Shown here piece by piece: positions 17,735-26,862 of a DNA stretch of 64,000 nt. Position 1 is the stretch's first letter; every line of letters begins with the position of its first letter. The DNA is taken from assembly GCF_000421265.1 (NCBI RefSeq), contig NZ_ATWN01000001.1, forward strand, positions 248,001-312,000, given 5' to 3'. Origin of the DNA: Thalassospira lucentensis MCCC 1A00383 = DSM 14000. GTDB taxonomy: Bacteria; Pseudomonadota; Alphaproteobacteria; Rhodospirillales; Thalassospiraceae. The position numbers and the translations under genes were made by a program. The notes below the pieces were generated by a model. That model made no database searches and was not told the DNA's origin. It saw only the letters and a program-made list of their open reading frames with translations.

Positions 17735-20700
17735 ATGTTTCGTGCAGAGTTGCCCCAACCAAACGATATTCGTACTGAAATTCGCAACGCCTATCGCGCC
17801 GACGAGGAAGAAGCCGTCGCACGCCTGATAGAAGCAGCCCGGTTGTCGCCCGAGCAAACCGCCCGCGTTCAGGACCGCGCCTATCAATTGGTCGCACGTG
17901 TCCGTAAGGCCGATAACGGCAAAAGCGGGATTGATGCGCTGCTTCACGAGTATGAGCTGTCGAGCAAGGAAGGCGTCATTTTGATGTGCCTTGCAGAGGC
18001 CCTGTTGCGCGTTCCCGATGCGGTTACTGCTGACAAACTTATTCAGGACAAACTGTTTGATGCCAACTGGCAGAGCCACCTTGGTCATTCTGACAGTTTC
18101 TTTGTTAATGCCTCCACTTGGGGCTTGATGCTGACCGGGAAGGTCATCAAATTTGGCAAGGCGGAAAAAGCCGATCCGGGTCGGTTGCTCAAACGTATGA
18201 TCGGACGGTCTGGTGAACCAGTTATCCGGAAGGCATTCAACCATGCCATGCGCATTATGGGCCGCCAGTTCGTCATGGGCCGCACGATTGACGAAGCATC
18301 CGTGCGCGCCAAGGCGAACGAAGAAAAAGGCTATCGCTATTCCTATGACATGTTGGGCGAGGCTGCCCGCACGATGGAAGACGCTGATCGCTATTACAAG
18401 GCATACGAAGATGCCATTCACGATATTGGCCGCGTTGCCAAAGGCCGTGGTCCGATCAACAGTCCGGGCATCTCGGTCAAGTTGTCGGCCATTCATCCGC
18501 GCTATGATTTTGCCAATTACGAACGGGTTGTCACCGAGCTGACCCCGCGTCTTAAGCAACTTGCCCTTCTGGCCAAGAAATATGACATCGGTTTCACTGT
18601 CGATGCCGAAGAGGCCAATCGCCTTGATCTGTCGCTTGACGTCATCGGCGATGTGTTTGCCGATCCCGACCTAAGCGGATGGGAAGGATATGGGCTTGCG
18701 GTTCAGGCCTATCAGAAGCGCGCTTATCATGTGCTTGAATGGCTTGCCGATCTGTCGACCAAGGTCGGCCGCAAGATGATGGTGCGTCTTGTCAAAGGGG
18801 CCTATTGGGACACCGAGGTTAAATTCAGTCAGGAAAACGGCTTTGACGGTTATCCGTGCTTTACCCGTAAGGCATCAACAGACGTTTCCTATCTGGCCTG
18901 TGCGAAATTGATGCTGTCGCGCCGCGATGCATTTTATTGCCAGTTCGCCAGCCACAATGCGCATACGGTTGCCTCCATCCTTGAGATGGCGGGCAACGAT
19001 CGCGCGTTCGAATTCCAGCGTCTGCACGGCATGGGCGAGGCCCTTTATGAGCAGATCGTTGATAAGGCGGGTGAAAATGTACCTTGCCGCATCTATGCCC
19101 CGGTTGGCAGCCACGAAGACCTTTTGGCTTATCTGGTGCGGCGTCTTTTGGAAAACGGTGCCAATACAAGCTTTGTGAACCGTATTCAGGACGAACAACT
19201 GCCAATCGAGGAAATGATCGCTGATCCGGTTGAAAAGATGGCGGCCCTTCCGCGGAAAGCCCATCCGAAGATTCCGGCACCGGTTGATCTTTATGGTGCA
19301 GGGCGTGTGAATTCACGCGGTATTGATCTAACCGATACCAACAAGCTTCTGCCTCTGAATGAAAAGCTCGCCGCGATGCAGGGCAAAACCTGGAACGCAG
19401 CACCACTGATTGATGGCAAGCTGGTTTCGGGAACGCCAATTGATGTCATGAACCCGGCCAAACTTGGCGAAAAGGTCGGTGACCTTGTTCAGGCGACCGA
19501 GGCCGATGTTGAGGCGGCTATTGTTGCCGCCGTTAAGGGCTATCAAGCGTGGAATGCAACGTCTGGTGCGGATCGTGCTGTCGCATTGCGGCGTCTTGGT
19601 GATCTGCTTGAAGATCATATGGACGAGTTCATTGCCATTTGTCAGCGCGAAGCGGGCAAGCTTTATTCGGACGGTGTTGCCGAAGTTCGTGAAGCTGTTG
19701 ATTTCTGTCGTTACTATGCCAACCGTGCCGAAGAAACCTTCCGCGAAGGTGGTCCACTTGAAGGCCGTGGGGTATTTGTCTGCATTAGTCCATGGAATTT
19801 CCCGCTTGCGATCTTCTTGGGTCAGGTGACCGCAGCCCTTGCCGCGGGGAATGCGGTTATTGCCAAACCGGCCGAGCAGACGTCGCTTGTAGCGGCGCGT
19901 GCCGCCGAACTGATCCTTGAGGCCGGTGTTCCGGGCTCTGCCTTCCAACTGGTGCCGGGACCGGGGCGTGTGATCGGCAATCAGTTGATCAATGATCCGC
20001 GTATTGCCGGTGTGGCCTTTACCGGCTCGACCGAGACCGCACAATTGATCAATCAGGCACTGGCAAAACGTCCGGGTGTTCCATTGCCGCTGATTGCCGA
20101 AACCGGTGGTCAGAACGCGATGATCGTTGACTCGACCGCATTGCCAGAGCAGGTGGTTCAGGATGCGGTGATTTCAGGTTTCCAGTCCGCTGGTCAACGG
20201 TGTTCGGCTTTGCGTGTTTTGTTTGTGCAAGAAGACATTGCCGACAAACTTTGTCATATGCTGGTCGGCGCGATGAAGGAACTTCGGGTCGGCGATCCGA
20301 AATTCCTTGATATCGATGTCGGGCCGGTGATTGACGAGAAATCGTGTAAAACTCTTGAAAAACATGCTGCGCGCATGAAGAAGGAAGCCAAATTGCTTCA
20401 TGCCTGTGATGTGCTGCCTGAATGCAAGGACGGCACATTCTTTGCCCCGCATTGCTTTGAAATCCCGTCGATTGATGTGCTTGAACGCGAAGTCTTTGGT
20501 CCGGTTGTTCACGTTGTCCGCTTTAAGGCGCGTGATCTTGGTAAGGTTCTTGATCAGATCAACGCGTCTGGTTATGGGCTGACCCTTGGCATTCATTCAC
20601 GCATCGACAGTACGGTGCGTGAAATCTCGCACAAGCTGCGGGTTGGTAACTGCTATGTGAACCGAAATCAGATCGGTGCAGTTGTCGGTGTTCAGCCGTT

Positions 20701-21538
20701 TGGCGGGCAGGGCAAATCAGGTACCGGTCCTAAGGCGGGCGGCCCGCATTATGTCGAGCGGTTTGCCAAGCCAGTTGCGACGGCAAGCAGCACACAGAAT
20801 GCGGACATCCACGATGACCGTTCACCGATCATCGTCAAAGATGTCCTGTCCAAAACCCAATACGCCGACATGCTGTCAGCACAGGAAGAGTGGCAGTTTT
20901 TCGATGGCAATGAACGAGTTCGCATCCTTGAAAAACTGGCGTCAAAACTAAGTGACTCTTCAAAAGACGAATTGGTTTCTGGTGCCGACCACATTGCTGA
21001 TTTTGCGGCTCTTTCGGAAAATGGATTTGTGGCACCAAAACGGATGCCCGGTCCAACCGGTGAAACCAACGATCTGTATTGCCTTGGTCGCGGCGTTTAT
21101 CTGGTACAGGCAGACAAGGATGCTGACCCAGCCCGCGTGATCCGTCATTTGGGGGCGGCACTTGCTGCGGGCAATGCAGTTATTCTGGCTGGCGATCAGA
21201 AATGGTTTGCCGACCTTCCGAGCCTTGCATTTGCCGCGGGCATGCCGAAAAAGATTCTGACTGTGGTCAGTGCAAATACAGGCCTTGGCGCTATGTATGA
21301 TGGTGATATTGCCGGTGTTTCGTGCGTGGCGTCGCTTGATCGTGTGACATCGTTCAAGCAACTGCTGGCAAAGCGCGATGGTGCGATCCTGTCGTTGATT
21401 TCTGATAGCGGTGCGGAAGATGACGGCGCACTGCCAGATCAGGCGTTCATGCACCGTTTCGCAACGGAAAAAACCATCACGATTAACACCACGGCTGCTG
21501 GGGGCAACGCGTCCCTGATGTCGATGGACGAGGGATGA
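17735..21538 (+). CDS. putA: Bifunctional proline dehydrogenase / glutamate semialdehyde dehydrogenase (type B PutA)
   Basis: A 1267-aa enzyme oxidising proline to glutamate in two steps, with FAD (first site) and NAD (second). After a helical N-terminal arm there is a ProDH barrel from roughly residue 170 to 460 (e.g. RMMVRLVKGAYWDTE-like KMMVRLVKGAYWDTEVK, and RIYAPVGSHEDLLAYLVRRLLENGANTSFV), then the aldehyde dehydrogenase (ISPWNFPLAIF, ETGGQNAMIVD with the general-base Glu, GQRCSALR with the nucleophile Cys), and a further ALDH-like C-terminal domain of about 200 residues. There is no N-terminal ribbon-helix-helix domain, so this is a non-DNA-binding, type-B PutA, matching the separate putR. 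ATG at 17735 is used; a GTG at 17708 is an alternative nearer to an AGGGAG. Confidence 0.95.
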   Translation: MFRAELPQPNDIRTEIRNAYRADEEEAVARLIEAARLSPEQTARVQDRAYQLVARVRKADNGKSGIDALLHEYELSSKEGVILMCLAEALLRVPDAVTADKLIQDKLFDANWQSHLGHSDSFFVNASTWGLMLTGKVIKFGKAEKADPGRLLKRMIGRSGEPVIRKAFNHAMRIMGRQFVMGRTIDEASVRAKANEEKGYRYSYDMLGEAARTMEDADRYYKAYEDAIHDIGRVAKGRGPINSPGISVKLSAIHPRYDFANYERVVTELTPRLKQLALLAKKYDIGFTVDAEEANRLDLSLDVIGDVFADPDLSGWEGYGLAVQAYQKRAYHVLEWLADLSTKVGRKMMVRLVKGAYWDTEVKFSQENGFDGYPCFTRKASTDVSYLACAKLMLSRRDAFYCQFASHNAHTVASILEMAGNDRAFEFQRLHGMGEALYEQIVDKAGENVPCRIYAPVGSHEDLLAYLVRRLLENGANTSFVNRIQDEQLPIEEMIADPVEKMAALPRKAHPKIPAPVDLYGAGRVNSRGIDLTDTNKLLPLNEKLAAMQGKTWNAAPLIDGKLVSGTPIDVMNPAKLGEKVGDLVQATEADVEAAIVAAVKGYQAWNATSGADRAVALRRLGDLLEDHMDEFIAICQREAGKLYSDGVAEVREAVDFCRYYANRAEETFREGGPLEGRGVFVCISPWNFPLAIFLGQVTAALAAGNAVIAKPAEQTSLVAARAAELILEAGVPGSAFQLVPGPGRVIGNQLINDPRIAGVAFTGSTETAQLINQALAKRPGVPLPLIAETGGQNAMIVDSTALPEQVVQDAVISGFQSAGQRCSALRVLFVQEDIADKLCHMLVGAMKELRVGDPKFLDIDVGPVIDEKSCKTLEKHAARMKKEAKLLHACDVLPECKDGTFFAPHCFEIPSIDVLEREVFGPVVHVVRFKARDLGKVLDQINASGYGLTLGIHSRIDSTVREISHKLRVGNCYVNRNQIGAVVGVQPFGGQGKSGTGPKAGGPHYVERFAKPVATASSTQNADIHDDRSPIIVKDVLSKTQYADMLSAQEEWQFFDGNERVRILEKLASKLSDSSKDELVSGADHIADFAALSENGFVAPKRMPGPTGETNDLYCLGRGVYLVQADKDADPARVIRHLGAALAAGNAVILAGDQKWFADLPSLAFAAGMPKKILTVVSANTGLGAMYDGDIAGVSCVASLDRVTSFKQLLAKRDGAILSLISDSGAEDDGALPDQAFMHRFATEKTITINTTAAGGNASLMSMDEG

Positions 21539-21602
21539 CTAGGCTCATTTGGCAGGTGCCAGACATTCTGGTAATACGCCTGCCTGATTGATGTATCGAT
21601 AT

Positions 21603-21637
21603 AATGGATCGGGAAGAAATTCCCGGTCCATTTTTTG
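21603..21637 (+). terminator. Intrinsic terminator of putA
   Basis: A 12-bp stem (AATGGATCGGGA / TCCCGGTCCATT with one G-T pair) and a T run, 64 bases after the putA stop. The remaining bases to 21838 show no other structure. Confidence 0.88.
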
Positions 21638-21838
21638 TTGCTCATCAACTTTTCGCTAATGTGGCCCGGTTTAAAACTGTTTAGGGCTTTTTTTCGTCAA
21701 AATTCACTGCAATAGATACAGCTCGGAACAGAACACGCCATGCGGCGTTCATCTGGTAAGGATTAGAATGGCAGCATGAACGTTCGACTGTCCGAATAAT
21801 AATTGAACATGCCCAATGGGTATAAAAGGAGTACCGAA

Positions 21839-22468
21839 ATGATTCAGGTTTCCCGAGGCTGGCGGAGTGTTGTCAAAACGGTTTCGGTATGTGTGCTGTT
21901 GGCGGCTCCCATTGCTGCCTGTGGGCCATTACAGATGCCGCTCGAAGACCGCACAGGCAATGATCAGTGGCTCGATACCCAGATTAAATCCGGTATCCTT
22001 GGCGAGTTTTCCAAAGTCGACCACACCTATCTGATGGATGTGAATGTCGACATCTGGAAGCAGGAGGTCATGGTCACCGGCATGGTCGACTCAAAAGGAA
22101 AATATTATGACGTGATGTCCCTGATCAAACAGGATAACCGCATCAAAACAGTTCATGATCACCTTGAGATTGCCGATGCCGATTCCATTGAGGCCTATCG
22201 CGCGGCTGAAGACGAGTATGGCAAAAATGCCGTCCCAACCGATTCGGCCACCCAAACCGTGTCCGATGTCTGGATTGAAGGCCAGATCAAAGCCTTGTTA
22301 TTGGCTGAAAAAGGCGTCAGTTCGGTGAACTACCGCTGGCAGTCGGTAAATAATGTTGTTTACATCATGGGCGAGGCGCAGACCGATCCGGAATTGCAAA
22401 AAGTGCTTTCGATCGTGCGTCGCATCAAAGGCGTTAAACGCGTAGTTAGCCATATCACGCTTGCCTGA
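21839..22468 (+). CDS. BON-domain lipoprotein
   Basis: A 209-aa envelope lipoprotein. The signal sequence (VVKTVSVCVLLAAPIAACG) ends in a lipobox IAAC, with Cys about residue 29. Two BON domains follow: one around DQWLDTQIKSGILGEFSKV...VWITG-like segment MVTGMVDSKGKYYDV, and a second around VSDVWIEGQIKALLLAEKGVSS...VYIMGEAQTDPEL...VKRVVSHI. BON domains bind phospholipid or envelope surfaces, as in DolP and OsmY. Start at 21839 is set by AAGGAG 9 bases upstream; a TTG at 21803 is rejected. Likely role: outer-membrane integrity. Confidence 0.88.
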   Translation: MIQVSRGWRSVVKTVSVCVLLAAPIAACGPLQMPLEDRTGNDQWLDTQIKSGILGEFSKVDHTYLMDVNVDIWKQEVMVTGMVDSKGKYYDVMSLIKQDNRIKTVHDHLEIADADSIEAYRAAEDEYGKNAVPTDSATQTVSDVWIEGQIKALLLAEKGVSSVNYRWQSVNNVVYIMGEAQTDPELQKVLSIVRRIKGVKRVVSHITLA

Positions 22469-22496
22469 TCTCCTTCTGATTAAACAACTTTTTTTG

Positions 22497-22536
22497 AAAT
22501 TCCCTGCAAATCTGGCGGTTTGCGGGGAATTTTTTT
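22497..22536 (+). terminator. Intrinsic terminator after the BON lipoprotein
   Basis: Stem AAATTCCCTGCAAA / TTTGCGGGGAATTT (G-T pair included), 8-base loop, then a T run. Confidence 0.88.
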
Positions 22537-22624
22537 GTCCGTGGCGCATTAAAAGTGTTTGAAAACTATTCGCATTTACCGTACAGATTTGGTTCTGTAA
22601 CTAATAACTGATTGCATTTGCACC

Positions 22625-22858
22625 ATGTATGTTTGCGTTTGTAATGCGCTTAGAGAAAAAGACGTTAGACGAGCTGCCGAAGAAGGCGGTGCGACGCGTC
22701 CGGCTGAGGTGTTCCGTTTTCATGGCTGTGCGCCGCAATGCGGTAAATGCGCCTGTCATATGCGGGCAGAACTGATTAGCTCAAACACCTGCGGCAATTG
22801 CGATTGCGATGATGCTGCAGCAGTTACAGCAAACTACGAGCCGATAGCCGCGGAATAA
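22625..22858 (+). CDS. bfd: Bacterioferritin-associated ferredoxin-like [2Fe-2S] protein
   Basis: A 77-aa protein with the Bfd-type BFD/Fer2_BFD pattern: MYVCVCNALREKDV (CxC) and GCAPQCGKCACH (Cx2C), the four ligands of a [2Fe-2S] cluster. In well-studied bacteria Bfd reduces bacterioferritin and releases its iron. No bfr gene lies next to it here. The acidic, cysteine-containing tail (TCGNCDCDDAAA) is an extension beyond the usual domain. The gene converges with leucine dehydrogenase. Confidence 0.88.
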   Translation: MYVCVCNALREKDVRRAAEEGGATRPAEVFRFHGCAPQCGKCACHMRAELISSNTCGNCDCDDAAAVTANYEPIAAE

Positions 22859-22897
22859 CGCTGCAAAGGCCGTTTTCCAAATCTACATCTGAATGCA

Positions 22898-22932
22898 AAA
22901 AAGGCGGAGCCGTTATAGGCCTCGCCTTTTGT
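22898..22932. terminator. Terminator shared by bfd and leucine dehydrogenase
   Basis: Stem AAAGGCGGAGCC / GGCCTCGCCTTT with two internal mismatches, flanked by an A run and a T run, between the convergent genes. Confidence 0.7.
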
Positions 22933-22965
22933 CGTTTTGGGTTCATGTCTGCATGATAGGGGCGA

Positions 22966-24024
22966 TCATGCTGCGAGTTGGCGCAGACCAAACCGTTCTT
23001 CGGCCAGCCGGTCAGCAACGAAACTGGTCGATAGGTTTTGCAGTTTGGCGCGGTCAAAGATCTCGCGCACGGTCGCACCGATGCCTTCGATGTGTTTGTT
23101 GGTGTCGCTCAACGGTTTGCCTTCACGGCAATAATGGACCTCAACAACACCGCCAGCATTAATGACGTAATCAGGGGCATACAAAATGCCTGCTTCGCGC
23201 AGCATGTTACCATGACGTGCGTGTTCAAGCTGGTTGTTGGCTGCCCCGGCAATGATCCCGACGTGAAGTTTTTCAAGGGTTCGATCATTGATCACGCCCC
23301 CCAATGCACAAGGAGCAAGGATATCGGCATCCACAGACAGGATGCTCTCAACTGAAACCGCGATGGCGCCAAATTCATCAACCGCCTTGGTTACACTGGC
23401 CTGATTAAGATCGGCGACCACAAGTTTTGCACCGGCATCATAAAGCATCTGACACAAATGATAGCCGACATGGCCAAGCCCCTGAACAGCAACGCGCATG
23501 CCCGTCAGGTCATCGTGCCCGTTTTTAAACCGCGCGGCTTCTTTCAGTCCGATGAATACACCGTAGGCGGTAAAGGGTGACGGGTCTCCGGTACGGGCCG
23601 GGTCTTTGCCATCGCTGATCCCGCCGACATGTTCTGTCTGACTGGCGATCTGTTCCATATCTGCCGGGCTGGTGCCGACATCTTCGGCAACAATATAACG
23701 ACCGCCAACCTGTTCGACGGCACGGCCCATGGCACGGAACAGTTCAGGTGTTTTCTGGCTGCGTGGATCACCGATGATGACGGACTTGCCACCACCAAGG
23801 GGCAAGTTTGCAAGGGCCGACTTATACGTCATGCCGCGCGACAGGCGCAGCGCATCGTGGATGGCTTCCTGTTCACTGGCATAGGGCCACATTCGGCATC
23901 CACCAAGCGATGGCCCAAGATTGGTATTGTGAACGGCGATAATGGTTTTCAATCCGCTGGCGGTGTCACTGGCAAAAACAACCTGTTCGTGGCCGTCAAA
24001 TGCGGTATCGGAAAAAACGTTCAT
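22966..24024 (-). CDS. ldh: Leucine dehydrogenase (Glu/Leu/Phe/Val dehydrogenase family)
   Basis: A 352-aa NAD-dependent amino acid dehydrogenase. It deaminates branched-chain amino acids to 2-oxo acids reversibly. The substrate domain contains GPSLGGCRMWPY and LPLGGGKSVI with the catalytic lysine; the AEDVGTSPADME segment is typical of leucine/phenylalanine dehydrogenases; the NAD domain has VAVQGLGHVGYHLC. Start at 24024 follows AGGAGG and aligns with the family. It could feed the leucine pathway encoded at 10158-16032 but is not in that operon. Confidence 0.9.
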   Translation of the reverse strand: MNVFSDTAFDGHEQVVFASDTASGLKTIIAVHNTNLGPSLGGCRMWPYASEQEAIHDALRLSRGMTYKSALANLPLGGGKSVIIGDPRSQKTPELFRAMGRAVEQVGGRYIVAEDVGTSPADMEQIASQTEHVGGISDGKDPARTGDPSPFTAYGVFIGLKEAARFKNGHDDLTGMRVAVQGLGHVGYHLCQMLYDAGAKLVVADLNQASVTKAVDEFGAIAVSVESILSVDADILAPCALGGVINDRTLEKLHVGIIAGAANNQLEHARHGNMLREAGILYAPDYVINAGGVVEVHYCREGKPLSDTNKHIEGIGATVREIFDRAKLQNLSTSFVADRLAEERFGLRQLAA

Positions 24025-24609
24025 CCTCGGCAGCCTCCTGGCAGCATGTTTGTTCTGGTACAAGACGGGCTTGCTTATCCTTGTATGTTTGATGCATTGG
24101 TCCTTTGATCAATTTTAAATTCAGACAAGATTGAAAAAAGATCGTTTCGGTTGGGTATGGTGATCGTCGATGGAATTTTATGATCTCTGCAGAACGGCTT
24201 TGAAATATTATTGCGTGAAGTGTGCGCCGCACAATCGCAAGCAAAGGGCGTTTCATGTGAAAACCCCCGAAAAAATGATTCTTTTTTGTCGATTTCCCAT
24301 CGGTGTGAAACAGCACCCCTGCGGGTATCAGCCCCATATTTTGGCGTTTTCTTTTCTCAAGTGGCACATTTGACGGGATAAATACTGAAACGCACTGTTG
24401 CTGGCGTTTGAGGTGATGCCGCTATGACAAATTGGGACTTGAAACCGGATCGATTTGTGTTGAAATGCAAAACAACCGGATAATTTACGGCTCGTTAAGG
24501 TACGAAACGTAGAGTGATGGTTGGGTATCTTGTGGTTGAGATTCCCAGTTCAGGACACGACGGCGTCTGGGCGGCGCCGCCGGACAAAAAAGTAAGGAGA
24601 TCGGCGGAA
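24025..24609. other. Long intergenic stretch without a gene
   Basis: About 585 bases between divergent genes. No convincing ORF, RNA gene or repeat is seen. TTGACG at 24372 may be a promoter element but no good -10 follows. AAGGAG just before 24610 is the ribosome site of the next gene. Confidence 0.5.
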
Positions 24610-24843
24610 ATGTCTGCGTTCACAGACCATCGCCAGACCGTATTCGAGGTTGAACTGCACAATCAGGCCGTTCGCGAATGCGTCAAAGAGAACCGTTCCC
24701 ACGAAATCTTTGATGATCGCTGGGCCGACGTGCAAATCCACGAAGTTGCCGCAAGCAACGAGGGTAAGGCTCTTGCCATGATCGAAAACACCTATCCGTC
24801 ATCAGATGGGTTTGTTGTCGATCACGTCAAACGCCTTGCCTGA
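24610..24843 (+). CDS. Small unknown protein, 77 aa
   Basis: Not recognised. The start at 24610 is well supported by AAGGAG 10 bases upstream, and a strong terminator follows, so this looks like a real monocistronic gene. The product is acidic, without cysteine, signal peptide or membrane segment. It has the shape of a small alpha/beta protein: VFEVELHNQAVRECVKENRSHEIFDDRWADVQIHEV, then EGKALAMIENTYPSSDGFVVDHVKRL. A role cannot be given. Confidence 0.75.
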   Translation: MSAFTDHRQTVFEVELHNQAVRECVKENRSHEIFDDRWADVQIHEVAASNEGKALAMIENTYPSSDGFVVDHVKRLA

Positions 24844-24879
24844 GGGGAAGATGAATTCTGGCCGGTAAAGGCCATATAC

Positions 24880-24920
24880 AAACCGGGCGGGATGTTTTTC
24901 CCGCCCGGTTTGTTTTTTTT
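24880..24920 (+). terminator. Intrinsic terminator after the 77-aa gene
   Basis: A 13-bp stem AAACCGGGCGGGA / TCCCGCCCGGTTT with a short loop and a long T run. Confidence 0.92.
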
Positions 24921-24949
24921 AAGGAGTGGTGGGGCAAGCGGATGCCAGC

Positions 24950-25540
24950 CTAAGATAGGGCGCGGTCCACAAAGTCAAGCCGGTCCTGGCCCCAAAACAG
25001 CTCGGAGCCGACCACATAGCTTGGGACACCAAATATATTGTGATCTCGTGCGGCTTGACAGTTGGCGTCATAAATTCCGGCAATGGCGGGCAAATCGGCA
25101 TTTTCCAGATACTCGGCCGACAGGTCACATTTGATCAGGGCATCGCGCACGGTTTGCGGTTCTGCGATATCGCGTTCGTGCAGCCAGACATCTCCCATCA
25201 ACGTCTCAATCAATGCGGACGCATCTTTACCGTCATCCTGCACGGCAATGATGGTCCGTGCGGCCAGTGTCTCATCAACGGGAAAGAATTTCGGTTGCAG
25301 GTTAATTGGAATGCCCAGATGTGCTGACCAGCGTTTAAGTTCTGCCATCCGGTATTCCTGCCGGGCTTTGGGGCGCTTTGCCAATGGCACGCCTCCGCCA
25401 TGTTCCCATACATCCGCCGCCCGGCATGGTTTATGGATGATTCCCACGCCGTGTTTTCTGGCAATTTCAACTGCCGGGCGGAATCCGAAAAACGACCATG
25501 GGGACTGAACAAAGAAATAATGAATGATTGGATCGGGCAA
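24950..25540 (-). CDS. 2-hydroxychromene-2-carboxylate isomerase family protein, second copy
   Basis: A 196-aa DsbA-fold protein with the family opening IIHYFFVQSPWSFFGFRPAVEIA and the C-terminal FGVPSYVVGSELFWGQDRLDFVDRAL. The true start is probably the TTG at 25540, because AGGAGG lies 5 bases before it; an ATG at 25570 lacks a ribosome site. Members use glutathione to isomerise ring-cleavage or related intermediates; the natural substrate here is unknown. It is only distantly similar to the copy at 16318, so they probably differ in substrate. Confidence 0.86.
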   Translation of the reverse strand: MPDPIIHYFFVQSPWSFFGFRPAVEIARKHGVGIIHKPCRAADVWEHGGGVPLAKRPKARQEYRMAELKRWSAHLGIPINLQPKFFPVDETLAARTIIAVQDDGKDASALIETLMGDVWLHERDIAEPQTVRDALIKCDLSAEYLENADLPAIAGIYDANCQAARDHNIFGVPSYVVGSELFWGQDRLDFVDRALS

Positions 25541-25657
25541 GTTGGCCTCCTTTTGCTGTGCTTGCAGCATGTGTTCTTAACTGTATGCAACAGTGCCCAA
25601 CGCAACCGGGCGCGTCAAATGCCGTCGCGCTTTTAAGGACAGTTCAGGTGATTGTGA

Positions 25658-26815
25658 TCAGTAATCCTGCCACCAGGCATATTCACCAAGCCCACCAAGC
25701 ACCACACCATCAAAGCCAAGTTTCATGATTCCGCCAAGATAGCTGCCTTCGCTCCCGAAAATCAGGCGTTGCCATTCAGGTGACCAGTAATGAACGTGAT
25801 GTTCCTGTCCCCAGCGGGCCATCATGTTGCCTTCGCTGATGAAATCAGGCGATCCGGCGCGCCAGTTGCTTTGCCAGTAATAACGATATGTCTCGGCTGT
25901 CGCGACATTGATATAGGCCATGATGGTGCGCGGTGTTCCAACCCTTTTATACCGCAGACGTTTCATGTCCTCATAGGTCAGCGAGATGGTACCGCGGTGG
26001 AACGGATCAATGATCAACGTGTCGTAATTGGTTGCGGTCAAGGCATCAAGATAGGCCGTCTTGGTGCCATAAGGTGAACTGTCGAGCACCATGGCAAAAT
26101 TTTTAGCCGACCTGATGTTGTCGATAATGTGTGGATTGGACCCGATTGGCGTGCGCGGTACCGATGCCAGAGATGACAGTTGCATGCCCGGCGGTGGAGC
26201 CGCGTAATACAGGGCATCAAGGCCGCTTACTTGTTGACGTGCCTTTTGCATGTCGTCGACCTTATTGGTGTAATCAACCAACAGATATTGAAGGCCTTCA
26301 AGTTTCAAGCGTTCGAGATAACCAAGAATATATTTGGTTTCCTCGGTATTGGTCGGCTCGCCATATTTGTCATAGCCGTAAAACGGGGCTTCGATAAGCA
26401 TGCCATCAAGTGCACGCAGATAATCTCTTGCGGGTTCAGCGGTGCCGCGCGTGGCAAATAGCGTTGTTTCAAGAAACTCGGTCAGTTCAAGTGCATTCAT
26501 CGCGATGATCGAGAAGTCACTGCGATATCCCTTGGCCCAGCGACTGAGATCGACCACGTAATCGCGCATGCTTTCCGTGAAATCAATTTTCGGTTTGTTG
26601 TTCTGCGCGCCTTGGGTATTTGGCGCGCTTAAGCTGTTGGGGACGGGCGTAAAGGGTTCGAGCTGCTGCGCCTGAGCCAGTAACGGGGTATTTGAGACCA
26701 GTGCTGCGCCCAATCCTGCTATACTGCCTTCAATGAACCGGCGCCGTGACACTCCTTTGTCAGCAGGATGCATTGCTGATCTGTTTTGGACATCCTTGCT
26801 GTTTTGTGCCGTCAT
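25658..26815 (-). CDS. Tat-exported GH114-like (MJ1477/TM1410-type) putative glycoside hydrolase
   Basis: A 385-aa protein with a twin-arginine signal (SRRRFIEGSIAGLGAALVSN) around residues 23-45, followed by a Pro/Asn-rich linker and a TIM-barrel-like domain. Segments such as IIAMNALELTE, LVDYTN, DTLIIDPFHRGTISLTYEDMKRLR, TIMAYINVATAETYRYYW, and LGFDGVVLGGLGEYAWWQDY resemble the TM1410/endo-alpha-1,4-polygalactosaminidase clan. It would act in the periplasm or outside on a polysaccharide, but substrate is not known. Start at 26815 has AAGGAACG upstream; 26833 is equally possible. Confidence 0.75.
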   Translation of the reverse strand: MTAQNSKDVQNRSAMHPADKGVSRRRFIEGSIAGLGAALVSNTPLLAQAQQLEPFTPVPNSLSAPNTQGAQNNKPKIDFTESMRDYVVDLSRWAKGYRSDFSIIAMNALELTEFLETTLFATRGTAEPARDYLRALDGMLIEAPFYGYDKYGEPTNTEETKYILGYLERLKLEGLQYLLVDYTNKVDDMQKARQQVSGLDALYYAAPPPGMQLSSLASVPRTPIGSNPHIIDNIRSAKNFAMVLDSSPYGTKTAYLDALTATNYDTLIIDPFHRGTISLTYEDMKRLRYKRVGTPRTIMAYINVATAETYRYYWQSNWRAGSPDFISEGNMMARWGQEHHVHYWSPEWQRLIFGSEGSYLGGIMKLGFDGVVLGGLGEYAWWQDY

Positions 26816-26862
26816 CTGGCGTTCCTTGCCCATTTTTGCTTCTCGTATCTACTATCAGATAT

